This document shows positions 44,173 through 55,349 of a stretch of DNA of 64,000 nucleotides, in pieces (position 1 is the first letter of the stretch; the number at the start of each line of letters is the position of its first letter). The position numbers were made by a program, and so were the translations under genes. Origin of the DNA: Bactericera cockerelli (taxonomy: Eukaryota; Arthropoda; Insecta; Hemiptera; Triozidae). Location of the stretch: contig CM044958.1 in assembly GCA_024516035.1 (NCBI GenBank), forward strand, positions 48,661,879 to 48,725,878, written 5' to 3'. Below the pieces are notes generated by a model, which had not been told where the DNA came from, searched no databases, and saw only the letters and a list, made by a program, of their open reading frames with translations.

Positions 44173-46355
44173 TTACAAGAAATTGGAGCTCTGTAGCAAA
44201 TAATAATAATTGCAATTTTACTGTTGCTAGATAAGGTTTATCTAGCTTTATTTGGGGGAGCGGCATACTTACCTGGCTTGGAGGCTACCTTGATCAAAAA
44301 ATTGGAGCTGTATTTTGTTTTTGTAAATACAATGTTTAAAAAACAACTGAGCTAATGATTATTATTAGTGAGTTTATTTTGACATAAAGAGAAAATTTGT
44401 GGCTTAAGTTTCAACCGAGTAGGCATTTACATATTAACAAGTGAAATGTTCAATGAACACTATGTTCTATACTTATAAAAGATCTTCAGTAAAAAAGAAA
44501 ATTTCAAAAGTACTATCCCAACAATTCACTCTCAGCGTCAATTAATCAGCTATTCAACATCGGACTCTCAAACATCCTTCGGTCTCTTCAACGCCTGATT
44601 TGGACATCTCCACATTCTGCTCATCCAAACGGTGAGATCTGAATGAAAACCCGAGTCTCGTCCTCAATCTAGTGGAAGTGTCCAATAATTGGACCATTGT
44701 AAGTGTTCAATAATTGGCACCAGACAAGATAGCAGATCCTAATCGTTCCAATTATGTACAAAAAGGGCTTCCAAAAAGCGCACCGATGTTGGCATGACAC
44801 AAATTGTGATCAATCACACACTTAACATTGTCTAAGTCTAAATAAAGCACTACTTACAGTACTTAAACTTAATAGGTTTCAAATGGATTGGATTTTTCTA
44901 CTTTTAATAGGTCTCAAATAGATTGGATTTCTCCACATCTAATAGTTTTAAATGGATCAAATTTTTGTGTAATTCATTGCAAACTACTTTGGCACCGTCC
45001 AGCGATTGAAAGAAGCATCAATTGAATTCTTCTCTTCTGTTTTTTTGATATCGGTATGCTTCAATTGCTGTCGGAAATGCCATCGACACTTTAGATGCCA
45101 CACAAGAACTTCTTCGTGGGAACTATTTACAACAGATTTACAAGAGTTGTTGTAAGTTATTATCAGGAATATCATACCTAGATGAAAAGAAAAAATACTG
45201 TTATTTCTGTACTTTATGTAGGCTAGCATTTCATTAAATGGTCGTCAAAAGAAGACCATATGCAGCTCAACGAAGTTATAAGAAATATCTTTTGTATAGA
45301 AAAAAAAAAAACAAAAATATGAGGCAATTTTGCTTTTTACACTTATACCATTTTGCAAACGGTAAAACTCACCCATAATTTTTGCTCCGGGCGGGAATTG
45401 AACCCGCAAACTATTTTTTAGGATGTATAATTTAATTATTACATCGAATGGTGGACCGACCTTTTTCTAACTAAATGTACAATGTACATACATTATTTTA
45501 AATTTTATCTACTTCCTAAACATTTTTATAAAAGTTTTTTGTAAATTTCTGGAATGCTTTATAATAGCTCACATTATCTTGAGAAATTAATAACCTATTG
45601 TTGTTTACCTTAAAGTCAGAGTCAAATGATTGATTGCTTGTCAAGAGAAGACCAGACGCCATAGGCAATTAATTAGAAGACGTTAGACAGTTAATTTTGT
45701 ATTCTTTCTATAAATATAGTCTTATCTACTCGTTTTTTTGTCACAAATATTAATAAGTAACTAATTTTGCATACAATATTATATTATGTCTTTCTTATTA
45801 AAATTTGAATTATTATTCAAATTCAAGATGGTGAATATAACGATAATTTATCCAATAGGTATCTTGAAAATTAAATGATAGAATCAATCTAATTTTCTAT
45901 CATACTCAAAGCTGGCTTAATCTTGAAAAAAAATTGTTGTTTCTCCAGTCTGTATGCTAGCATGTCATTAAATGGTCGTCAAAAGAAGACCTCATTTGCT
46001 TTAAATTAGCATTCAAGAGAAATACCCACAGGCAGAAACAGTTACAAGTAACTCGAAAAGTAACCTAGTTGCAATAAACAAATGACTCGGAAGAAGTCAG
46101 CCATTTGCCTGGGACCCAGAAGATGGCCTGTTTCCCTGCCTTCAAGCCCCGCTCATTTGCGAAACATTTCATAGTTAGGTTCTCTTAATAGTATTCTAAT
46201 ATCGACGAAAGATCTGAATTGATCTGATTATTCCACCGAGTCTACAATAGACTTGGTGGTAACTTGTCTTCTGACTAATAAGATAATGTGCGGCCAGTGG
46301 CGTGTGTTGAAATCTTTCTTATATAAAATCCAGTTACATATATTCTTAATCTTAA
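44173..46355. other. No recognised gene
   Basis: AT-rich. A direct repeat, CATTAAATGGTCGTCAAAAG, occurs at about 45231 and 45965. The 81-codon minus frame (44984-45229) has no recognised family. Confidence 0.4.
45385..45462 (-). mobile_element. tRNA-like fragment
   Basis: On the minus strand: B-box-like GGGTTCAATTCCCGCCCGG, preceded by a decayed head. Probably a SINE remnant. Confidence 0.45.
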
Positions 46356-46410
46356 TCAACAGAACTCCAAAAAGGGTCGACAAAATGACTCCCAATTTGG
46401 CACAGAGTGT

Positions 46411-46452
<42 letters not shown>

Positions 46453-46543
46453 CAAATACCTACACTTGAAGTTATAGTTTATAACAATCAAGCAATAACT
46501 GGTATGATCATTCATTAATTCATTCATTCATTCACACATGTAT

Positions 46544-48259
46544 TTATTTAAATAAATCAGGTTGTTGGGGCATATCGTTAAATTTTCTCATGCATGATAT
46601 TATAGGGGATTTGAGCATATTCTTGTTTTTATTAGGGATGGAAAAAAATTGAGTTGTGTCTATTCTAAGCCTAGGGTCTGGTATTCTGAAATTAAGTTGA
46701 GAGAGAATGTATGGACTATTTATTGTATTGTTAATTATGTTTTGCAAAAGTTTAATTTGATTACCTACAAATCTTTCTTCGATTGATTCTATGGGGAGAT
46801 TTTCAATTAATGTTTTATAACTTATATTGTTTGGATATTTAGGGTAAAACCCGTTGATCTTTTGGAAAAGATATCGAACAAAATGAGCCTGGACTTTTTC
46901 TATTTCTTTGGTGTCTACTGATGTTTTGGGGGTCCAAATCACTGAGCCATATTCTATGGTGGATCTTACCAGGGCCTTGTAGAGGAGTGTAATGGTATCA
47001 ATGTCATTGATTGGTTGGCAGTATCGAATTATCATACCCAGTTTTTTGTATGCTTTTTGTGTTGTGTGTTTTATTTGATTTCCCCAAGTTAGGTTTTCTG
47101 TGAATATGATGCCTAGGTCGTTAACAGTGGTTACTTCTTGTGTGGGTGTGTTATTTATTGTGTATGTATATTGTATTTTGGATTTTTTATTGGTGTATGA
47201 TATTTTTGTGCATTTATCTGGGTGGAAGTGGAGCCCTATTGTTTTTAGCCAAATTTGTATATTATTTATGTCATTTTGTAGGAGGTCACAGTCGGATACG
47301 GTTTTTATAATTTTGTATATTTTAAGATCGTCGGCGTACATTTTATATTGTGAGTGTTTTATGTGATATTTTATGTTATCGAAAGTGAGGATGAAGAGCA
47401 GACTTGATAATTTTGAGCCTTGAACAACACCTGATGGCGGGGAGAAAGGTTTAGATTTTTTATTTTCATATTGTACATAATTTTTTCTATTTTTTAGGTA
47501 ACTCTCGAGAAATTTTACAAGGGGGGGTGAGAATCCTGTTTCAATTAATCTATTTATAATGGCACTATGGTGAATGGAGTCAAAACATTTCTTTATATCG
47601 GTATACAGGGTGTCTAGTTGGTGTTCTAGTATAGCTTTGGCGGTATAATCACAAAACTCCGTTAAATTAGTAATAGTGGATTTATGCTCAACAAATCCAT
47701 GTTGGTGTTCCGAGATCGTATTAAATACATAGGTTGAAATTTTACTGTATATTATATTTTCAAATATTTTCGCAAGGGTATTAAGTGTTGAAATGGGTCT
47801 GTGGTTTGTTGTATCTAGGCTATTGCTTTTTTTGGGTATTGGTTTAATGAGTGATTCTTTTAGTGAGGATGGAAATATTGAATTTTGTATGGATGAGTTG
47901 AAAATTATTTTCAATGGAATTTTAAGCTGGTTTAAACATTTTTTAAAAAATATTGGGGGTAGCCCGTCTGTACCGGGTGCCTTCTTCTCTGGTATATTTT
48001 TTATGGCCTCAAGTATGTCTTTTTCTGATATGGGTCCTATATGTATGTGTGCATTATTGTCTTTGTGTTGGATGTATGTTTCCTGTGATGTGGTCTCGTT
48101 GTGTACACTTAAAAAGTATGATGCAAAAGTGTCTGCGATTTTCTGAGGATCAGATATTTGTTGGCCTTCGTGGGTAATGCTTTGTTTTTTATTTATTTTC
48201 TTTTTACTTTTATAGTATTTCCAAAATTGTTTACTATCTTTTTTTATGTTATCACTCAT
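46544..48259 (-). pseudogene. LINE reverse transcriptase (3' part of broken pol)
   Basis: 571 codons. The RT motifs run in order: KKAPGTDGLPP, NHRPISTL, HQHGFVEHKST, YTDIKKCFDSI (motif A), GVVQGSKLSSLLF (motif B) and MYADDLKIY (motif C). The thumb/C-terminal region follows, with VNDLGIIFTENL and KALVRSTIEYGSVIW. This pattern is typical of the CR1/jockey group. The annotated Met is not a real start: the same frame is open upstream, through a segment continuing toward the endonuclease. A single-base frameshift near 48330-48380, in A-rich sequence, separates it from the endonuclease frame. Motif B reads SKLSS where SHLGP is usual. Confidence 0.88.
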
Positions 48260-48299
48260 GGTTATTATGTATTTCTCGTAGTCTTGTTTGATTAATTTT

Positions 48300-49142
48300 T
48301 TACATTCTTTTCTCAGTTGTTGGTATTTGTTTTTTTGTTGGTTTGATTTGTTTTTTGTTTTTCCTAATTCTTTCTTTTTGTTTAAATATTTTTATTGTGC
48401 TGTATGTCCACCAAATTGGGAAGTTTTTAATTGTATGTTTCATTTTGGGAATAAATTTGTTAATTATTTCATTTACTTCTGTATAAAACGATTTTAGTAT
48501 ATCATCAGTTGTTTTATTATTGTCTAATACTTTGTACCAGTTAATTTTATCTAGTTCTGATTTTATTTTTAAAAAATCAGCTTTTTTATAATTGAATATT
48601 ATGGGAGGGTCTAATTTGTTATCTGTGTTATTGGTTTTATGTGCCCTTAAATTTATTGAAATTATCAAGGGAGGATGGTGACTTACAGAGTTAACAAGTC
48701 CCACTCCCTTTTCTATTGTTATTTCGGGGGTTTTATTTCGGGATATTTTGTACTGACAAAAGTTTGTTAGGCATAGGTCAAGAGTTCGCGCTTTGTTATT
48801 TTTAATATTATTTAGTGATTCAAGATTAAAAAAATTAATTAGTTTGTTGAGTTCTATTATTTGGTTATTATTTTCGTGTTGAGGGTCTCCAAATTCTGGT
48901 ATATTGAAATCACCGAGGAACATAATTTTGTTATTGAGCAATTCAGTTTTTGTACAAGTATCATCAACTAGGCTTTTTATAGTATTTGAACTTACGGGGG
49001 GTGGGAGGTAGCATGTACAAAAAATTAGGTCCTGGTTATAGATCTTGCATTTAACCCATAATGTCTCAATCGAGTGGCTACAGGTATTCATTAGTGGTAG
49101 GGGAGTCGAGTGGTATGTTTTTTTAATCGCGAAAAGGGTCAT
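48300..49142 (-). pseudogene. LINE endonuclease, partial (5' part of broken pol)
   Basis: 280 codons of an APE-type endonuclease lacking the first third (no N-terminal WNxNG or SETH motif). Keeps CTCYLPP, MFLGDFNIPEF (catalytic GDFN) and, near the end, VSHHPPLI, where the usual SDHxP aspartate is not evident. It leads by frameshift into the RT frame and ends at a stop at 48300. Confidence 0.8.
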
Positions 49143-49389
49143 TAGCTTTTGGTATTTAAGTATGTACTAAGAAAGAATTTTCAAAAATTCCAAATAGGAC
49201 GCCAGCCATGGAGAAAAAACTCAACGGCAACTAAGTTCCGGGTTTTAGCTAGTTTTGTATTATTCAGAATCAACAGAAAAATTTAACGTTCCAGTAGTTG
49301 TATTTAAATATCAGAAAACACCTTGAATTTGAGTTGTCAAATGATCGTCAGGCAGATCAGAACTAGTTCAGATGTCAAGACCACAGAAG

Positions 49390-49545
49390 GGAAAATCTGA
49401 CTGGTAATCCAGAGGTCACGGGTTCAAAACCCCAGCCGGGACATGACAAGTTATACTCTCATGTGGGCTTTGTACCATGTAATGATAAGTCTTGGGCTTA
49501 CTTTTGGAATAATTGGACTAATCGGGTACTATAAAAATGCGATTT
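49390..49545 (+). mobile_element. SINE-D, 5'-truncated
   Basis: CTGGTAATCCAGAGGTCACG, B-box GGTTCAAAACCCC, GGGACATGACAAGTTA, TAAGTCTTGGGCTTACT, GGAATAATTGGACT. Same body as 12157. Confidence 0.75.
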
Positions 49546-50040
49546 TAAATACTCTTTTATTATTATTATGTAGGTATATTTTTTACAGTTTAGATAGGTA
49601 TATGTACTTCATAATCTGTACCACAGGTCAACAAAACAATGTGCTAGACTCGGAAATCTTGAAGTAGAAGTTGATTATTATTATTATTATAACTCTACCT
49701 AACCACAAGACCTCGAAAAATTTCAGAGGAAAGTGAGCTGTTGCCGATTTCCATCCCGCCATCTCGACTCCTCCACTGACTCTCCGATTTACTTCTAAAG
49801 TTCAAAGTCCACTTCCAGATGACACTGCTACTCTACTAGGCTATACAACTCGCTGATACAAATTGGAAATCAATAATTATGTTTATTATTATTATTATGG
49901 CTGATCCGAAAACAATGGAGCTACACAAACCGATATCTATGTAGACCTAGATCAGGCCCGACTTCAGGCGGATCTTTGAGCGACTTTCCTGTTGCTAGGT
50001 TCATATTAGAAATTCAAAGTAATGTTAGGTATATGTAATA
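49546..50040. other. No recognised gene
   Basis: Several (ATT)n tracts (49558, 49674, 49884). No ORF beyond a SINE-derived one. Confidence 0.5.
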
Positions 50041-50059
50041 CTAGCGGGCTGCACCGCTT

Positions 50060-50405
50060 CGCCAAGCCATCACACACCCACACCACACACCACATACACA
50101 CACCTCACACACCATCCACACACACACCCACATCACACACACACTCACCAAACACACACACACACACAACACACCCACACACATCACACACACCCATCCA
50201 CACACACACACACACCCACTCACCCACATACACCCACCCACCCACACACACCCACCCACCCACACACACACACACACACCACACACACACAACCACACAC
50301 AACACAACACACCACACACCAAACACCACACACAACACACACACACACACAACCACACACAACACAACACAAAACACACAAACCACACACAACACACACA
50401 CATCA

Positions 50406-50470
<65 letters not shown>

Positions 50471-50475
50471 ACACG
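50060..50475. repeat. CA-rich microsatellite
   Basis: Over 400 bp of CACA with interspersed CACC and AACA. The long frames on both strands (Thr/His and Cys/Val) are artefacts. Confidence 0.97.
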
Positions 50476-50539
50476 CAGTCATCATCGCTGTAAATTTCAA
50501 AATCCCGAGCCAAATCTATCATAGCGGATATTGATAAAG

Positions 50540-51050
50540 TAGCAAACTGGCCCATATTTCGAGAACGGTTTGTCAGAATATGGCAACGAAGGGCTCAAAT
50601 AAAATCATGTGATGTTCTCAGACAGTTTTTACAATAAAAATATAGGTCCTCGCGATAACTTTTAAGTTCCGTGCTGGAATCTGTAAAAAAAAAAACGTGA
50701 AAAGTCTGAAAAAATGGTCGAAATTTCGAACATTCTGGCTTCTATCTCGAGAACGGTATGTCAGAATGTGGCCTAATATGAATTAAATGAAAGCTAGTTT
50801 TGTCTAATGTGTTATTAAATAATAAAAAATATAGGTCCTCGCGACAAATTTTAAGTTCCGCGCTGGAATCTGCTAAAAAACGTGAAAAGTCTGAAAAAAA
50901 GGTCGAAATTTCGAACATTCTGGCTTATATCTCCAGAACGGTACGTCAGAATGTGGTCTAAATTGAATTAAATGAAAGCTAATTTTGTCTAATGTGTTAT
51001 TAAATAATAAAAAATATAGGTCCTCGCGATAGATTTCAAGTTCCAGGGCA
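50540..51050. repeat. About 185-bp tandem repeat, three units
   Basis: Each unit has CGAGAACGGT-TGTCAGAATGTGG, a TTAAATAATAAAAAATATAGG tract and TCCTCGCGA..TTTTAAGTTCC. GTGAAAAGTCTGAAAAAA starts units near 50697 and 50882; the first unit is diverged. Confidence 0.85.
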
Positions 51051-51285
51051 AAGACTGTCTTAAAATCGGACCCTTCCTCAAGGAAATACTTGAGGAAGGT
51101 CATAACTCAAGGATGGTTTGGAATTTCGGACTTTTGATAATTTTCCTGGTATTTTCCGGCAATTTTACTTGGGGTCATCTCTCATCAATTTTTCGCTATC
51201 TCTTACCGTTTCGCCTAAACAATTCCGGACACACAAAGATACAAAGATTCAAAGATACAAAGCCCGTCCATATTTCTCATTTATA

Positions 51286-51879
51286 CACTGAGGCAAAAAT
51301 TTAGCGGAACGGGTAGGTATTTTCTCATATAACGTGTGTATTTCTTGTTGGACAAAAGCATTTTTCATATTTTTTCTAATTGAGGAAATCACACAAAAAT
51401 TGGTACAGAGATAGCAAAAACATGAAGGCCAATTTTCATAATTGAATGAAGTGCTTGTCATTGTCGACCTTTCCCATACAGGGTGTACAAAAAAACAGTT
51501 TCTCAATGATTTTTTCAAAATTAATTATTTTGGATTAAGAGTAATATTGTCTTGCTTTATGTATTGATCCTCATTCTTTCTTGGCTCAAAAATGTTGAGC
51601 CTTGATGGACACGTCACTATTCCTCTGAATCCAAAATAATGAATTTTAAAAAAAATCATTGAAAAACAGTTTTTTTCTACACCCTGTATGGGAAAGACCG
51701 ACAGTGACAAGTACTTTATTCAATTATGAAAATTGGCCTTCATGTTTTTGCTATCTCTGTACCAATTTTTGTGTGATTTCCTCAATCAGAAAAAATAGGA
51801 AAAATGCTTTTGTCCAACAAGAAATACACACGTTATATGAGAAAATACCTACCCGTTCCGCTAAATTTTTGCCTCAGTG
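51286..51879. mobile_element. 594-bp TA-flanked MITE with about 252-bp arms
   Basis: Starts CACTGAGGCAAAAATTTAGC and ends with its complement; TA at 51284-51285 and 51880-51881. Arms 51286-51537 and about 51627-51879 are over 90% identical. The 90-bp centre has a small GGCTCAA/TTGAGCC hairpin. The ends look Tc1/mariner-like; no transposase. It sits in the 5' end of H4. Confidence 0.92.
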
Positions 51880-51900
51880 TATATAGAGATTTATATAAAA

Positions 51901-51939
51901 CTAGGATTCTTTAAATTCTTTAATTTTAAAGAATCCTAG
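51901..51939. repeat. Perfect 15-bp hairpin
   Basis: CTAGGATTCTTTAAA and its complement flank a 9-nt loop, 11 bp beyond the end of H4. Both arms end in CTAG. Confidence 0.85.
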
Positions 51940-51999
51940 ATATATATAAATATTACATATATACCTAACGACTTTCCTGTTTTAGTTTGACTGCCCATA

Positions 52000-52262
52000 G
52001 TCCAAGACTTGGTTAAAGTAATTCAAGAGTTCGTTGAAGACATTCAAGAGTTGGTTAAAGACATTCAAAACTTGGTTGAAGTAATTCAAGAGTTCGTTGA
52101 AGACAATTAAAAGTTGATTGAAGACAATTAAAAGTTGGTTGAAGACATTCAAGACTTGGTTTGAAGACATTCAAGAGTTCGTTGAAGATTTTCGAGACTT
52201 GGTTGAAGACATTCAAGAGTTGGTTGAAGAGAGAAAGATTCAAGAGTTGATTGAAAAAATTC
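52000..52262. repeat. About 24-bp minisatellite
   Basis: Ten or so units of AAGACATTCAAGAGTTGGTTG with variants. Mostly 24 or 25 bp, giving pseudo-coding repeats on both strands (VEDIQELV-like on plus). Confidence 0.85.
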
Positions 52263-52929
52263 ATGTTATGTTCTCTTTTAGTCCCTCAAGATCTCTTATA
52301 TCCAGGTTCGACTATATTATTTCATTGTTTTCCCTAGGAATGAGAGTTTCAATTTTATTTTATTTAATTTTTTGAAACAATAAGTTGTTTCAAATTTAAT
52401 TTTAACAAAATGAGCTTCCCAATTCCTCCTTTGTTCACCAGCCCTGCGGCCATGCCCCGGGCAGAACCTATTCATCATCATCCTCTTTCTCTCGAACAGT
52501 TGTGATAATATGATATCAACTTACAGATAGCTACTAATGATGTACGTGCCTTGACTTGTGGACGAGGTCGGGTAATTTTTTGCTCAATTTCTTTCTAAAT
52601 AGCTAGGCAAGATACAAAAAGAAACGAGATACAAAAAAGAATAGAGATACACACAGCGATCAGGTATTGTTGTAAAGTCTATACTTGAACAAATTATCTT
52701 TGAGTTGCTTTTGTACTATCTGAAAAAGAAAAAGTTTAAAAAAATATATAAATAAGGAAGTAAAAAAACTAAAACTAGCTGTACTTGTAGTAATATTCAT
52801 CGGGGAAAAAACCAGACATTCCAACATAACTACGTACAGGTCTGAATTTTTTTAATGTTCGACAAAATTATGAGGGATATAGGTCAATATAAAATAATAG
52901 GCATTGTACGTTAGGCATTTACTGCGATA
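52263..52929. other. No recognised feature
   Basis: AT-rich spacer. No gene or SINE seen. Confidence 0.5.
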
Positions 52930-53150
52930 ATAATAATACTTTTAAGTGGAAGGTAACCACCAGGCGAGGTTAATGCTTAAAGCATTTTCTACCACCTAAC
53001 CCTCTGAGTCTTATTTTTACTTGGTCTAATACCCAAAATACCCAAATAAATGAGGAATTTTTTCTGGGATTCGAACCAACGGACCCCTACGCTACCTGGA
53101 TTGCCAGACTTGTGCTTTAACCTCTAAACTACCTATACCATCGTTTCTTG
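52930..53150 (-). mobile_element. SINE-A
   Basis: On the minus strand: TAGTTTAGAGGTTAAAGC head, GGTAGCGTAGGGGTCCGTTG, B-box GGTTCGAATCCC, body to AACCTCGCCTGGTGGTTACC and CTTAAAAGTATTATTATCG. Confidence 0.85.
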
Positions 53151-53504
53151 ACATAACGTGAGTTAAAAGCAAGCAAAGCTAATTTTTCCAACGCCAAGAA
53201 AAACAAAACGAGCGTACTATACTTAGTACTTAGACTTAGTTCGTATGTATTTTCTTTTGTATTTTTAACCTTCTTAGACAAAACTTCTTATTTATATCTG
53301 ACCTGGATGCAGGGTTTTCCATGAAACCCTTACAATAAACACTGATGCGACCTAATTAGTTCTATTGTAACCAGTTGGTTTCTATTGTATTAGTTTCTAT
53401 TAGTTGGTTTCTATTAATTCTATTGTAACCACCGTCCTGACAATCTGTCTCGATCAGAACGTTAAAACCAAATTCTATTTGGTTTTAAAGGTTTTACCTC
53501 AATT
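53151..53504. other. Spacer with short direct repeats
   Basis: GTTGGTTTCTATT and TTCTATTGTAACC are each repeated two or three times at 53358-53428. No gene. Confidence 0.5.
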
Positions 53505-53580
53505 CGCTGGGAATCGTACCAGCTACCCACATTAACCTAACCCAGCCTGGGTAGGGCCAGAAATGCCAGCATCACATGTT
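53505..53580 (-). mobile_element. 5S-derived SINE, tail fragment
   Basis: CCCACATTAACCTAACCCAGCC and GCCAGAAATGCCAGCATCAC match the tail of 32775 on the minus strand. Confidence 0.65.
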
Positions 53581-53594
53581 TGGTGGGAACAGAA

Positions 53595-53692
53595 GTTCCT
53601 TCGAAAAGTCTGCCCCAAACGGGGATCGAACTCGGGATCTCTGGACTACGGGGCGTAGTCTCAACCGTCAAGCCATGGAGGCCCGCTAAATT
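53595..53692 (-). mobile_element. tRNA-like SINE head
   Basis: On the minus strand: GGCTTGACGGTTGAGAC, GTAGTCCAGAGATCCCGA, B-box GTTCGATCCCC with partial stem. Not a clean cloverleaf with acceptor pairing. Confidence 0.55.
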
Positions 53693-53991
53693 GCAACGAT
53701 TCTTTACATTAGAATATTGAGACAGAATAATAAAACTAATTTATTTATTTCGTTTCTTGTTGCAGGTAAGGAGGGTACTGAGCTGTTACTAGAGTAAAAA
53801 AGCCAATTGTGTCCCATCATCTATCAATTAATGTAATGGTAAGTTTCAATATAAAATCTGTCATAGCTTTTTAAGGAGGGGAAAGCTCATGCCGAAAAAA
53901 GTGGGACTCAGACATGGACCACCCGGTATCCCATAGCTACCCTAATTAAAACCCGCGGCTTCTCATAGCTTGTAATGTAAATTAAATAGAG

Positions 53992-54259
53992 CCAGCGTCG
54001 ATGGCATGTTGAATACACCGGTTCCCTTCAGTACACCGAAGTTAAGCGACATCCAGCGAGGTTAAGACTTGGATGGGTGACCATTCAAATTCTAATTCTC
54101 GTGACGCTGGCTTTTCCCGGCCCCACTCAGGCTGGGTGAGGTCAATGTGAGTAGCAGGTTTGTGAGTTTCCTGCGAATGGAGGGTAAAACCCCCGTCGTG
54201 ATATGACCATGGCAGTTGAAAGCGACGTTAAACCCCACTTAAAAAAAAAAAAAAAAAAT
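53992..54259 (+). mobile_element. 5S rRNA-derived SINE, complete copy
   Basis: The first 100 bp follow 5S rRNA. ATGTTGAATACACCGGTTC, ACACCGAAGTTAAGCGACAT and GACTTGGATGGGTGACC cover the A-box and C-box internal promoter of 5S genes. A unique tail follows: GCTGGGTGAGGTCAATGTGA, CCTGCGAATGGAGGGTAA, GATATGACCATGGC, GTTGAAAGCGACGTTAAACC. It ends in about 18 A. A 5S head, unrelated tail and A tail define the SINE3 type. Confidence 0.92.
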
Positions 54260-54267
54260 TAAATAGA

Positions 54268-54425
54268 ACCGACCTCAGTGGCTTGATCGATAAAGTGGCG
54301 GACTTGTAACCGGAGCGGAGGTAGCTGGCTCGAGTTCCAAGTTCAGCAAATATTTAGTTTAGTAAGGGGAGTTTGAGTAGTTGTGATATCACGATTGTGA
54401 TTAACACAAATATGATAACTTAAGA
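54268..54425 (+). mobile_element. SINE-E, near full length
   Basis: TCAGTGGCTTGATCGATAAA, B-box-like GGCTCGAGTTCC, then GTTTAGTAAGGGGAGTTTGA, TGTGATATCACGATTGTG and ATTAACACAAATATGATAAC. It sits just after the A tail of the 5S SINE. Confidence 0.8.
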
Positions 54426-54449
54426 AAAACTATTGTTCAATAGAGATTG

Positions 54450-54890
54450 CAATCACCGTGGTCGCGTGGAGTAGCGCACTAGGTTTGAACGGGCGGACCC
54501 CAATTCCTCCGATTTCATACCAATTGCTCCGATGTTGAAATTGGAAATCCTAAAGGTATACGCTGATTCCTCCTCTAAAAAATTAGAAAACTTTTAATTT
54601 TTATTAAGAATTCTTGTTTTTATTTCTATTCATAAATGGAAATGAAATTATTGTCTATTGGAATTTGATGTGTAAGTGAAATTTTTGTTAGAGGAATTTT
54701 GTAGTTAGATAGGATTAGGTAAAGCAAGGTGAGATTGCACGATAGATCACTGACTTCAGTTTGTCGGGTAGGATGGTTGGATAGGAAATCACTATTCTGT
54801 ACTTTGGATGTCCGGTGTCCACAGGTAGCTCGTGAGGAAAAATGAGTAGTTAATAACGACGAGTGATGGGATTACCATTGTTATACATAA
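54450..54890 (+). mobile_element. SINE-C, split copy
   Basis: Head CGTGGTCGCGTGGAGTAGCG at 54460, and the SINE-C body (TTCTGTACTTTGGATGTCCG, GCTCGTGAGGAAAAATGAGT) only from 54800. About 280 bp of foreign AT-rich sequence lies between; its inverted TTAGAGGAA-like ends are weak. Confidence 0.55.
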
Positions 54891-54894
54891 AATG

Positions 54895-55294
54895 AACTTA
54901 AGTCTTTTGTAAAAGTTATCCCCCCAAAATCACCACTTTGTGGTTACAAAAGGAAGAACGCCCTTCTTTTTATAAAAGGAAGATAATTATACTCAATTTA
55001 CAATAAAAAATGGCGGTCGCGGTGTAATTTTCTTGATTCAAATCAAACAAGTTCAGAAAAATCATACTCCGACCGCCAATTTTTACTGCCGTTCAATAAG
55101 TAAATTTTAAAAAAAAATCAAGTTTGGGATGACCCCTAGAAAGGATAAAGAAAGATAAACATTTGAGGAGTGCAGAGAAATAGAAAGAGAGGAGGTAATA
55201 TCATTTGATATCACTTATTTTTATCTAATTATACTCATTCTATTGAGTGGGGCTTTCTTTTGTAACCACGGGCGAAGCACGGGTTAACTGCTAG
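54895..55294 (+). mobile_element. Candidate Helitron-like 3' end with subterminal inverted repeat
   Basis: Ends ACGGGTTAACTGCTAG then T. GTGGTTACAAAAGGAAG (about 54951) is inverted as CTTTCTTTTGTAACCAC (about 55252). The 5' boundary is undetermined and no canonical hairpin is placed before CTAG. Confidence 0.4.
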
Positions 55295-55349
55295 TTTATT
55301 ATAAAGAGCTGAAAACAGAACAACGTTAAGCCCGAATTGAAAAAAAAAG

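Larger units (their letters stand above)
46410..49190 (-). mobile_element. 5'-truncated CR1/jockey-like LINE
   Basis: Minus-strand element with a tail of about 38 A (T run 46411-46448), a 3' UTR of about 95 bp with (TGAA)n, an RT frame and a partial endonuclease frame. The 5' end stops inside the endonuclease at about 49150-49190. No clear TSD could be read. Confidence 0.8.
46356..49252 (+). mobile_element. Helitron-like termini, family H3, bracketing a LINE
   Basis: Left end A|TCAACAGAACTCCAAAA and GGCACAGAGTGTCC match the H3 copy at 9484. Right end GGACGCCAGCCA...GGGTTTTAGCTAG|T matches its 3' end. The interior is a minus-strand LINE with its own A tail, most simply a LINE that inserted into an H3 copy. 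Confidence 0.55.
50041..51889 (-). mobile_element. Helitron-like element H4 with internal repeats
   Basis: On the minus strand it begins A|TCTCTATA, broken there by a TA-MITE, and ends GGCGAAGCGGTGCAGCCCG then CTAG|T. The section TTTTTCGCTATCTCTTACCG and CAATTCCGGACACAC (51195-51235) matches the H2 family. Interior: three units of 185-bp tandem repeat and a long CA tract next to the 3' end. No Rep/helicase seen. Confidence 0.7.

Noticed and set aside
47100..48497. Plus-strand frames opposite the minus-strand LINE
   Set aside because: Antisense to a clear RT/endonuclease reading.
50022..50534. 170-, 143- and 131-codon frames over the CA tract
   Set aside because: Pure Thr/His/Pro or Cys/Val translation of a microsatellite on both strands; no gene.
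53992..54100. Functional 5S rRNA gene
   Set aside because: Only about 100 bp of 5S-like sequence, continuing into a repeated tail with poly-A; no T-run terminator at the proper place.
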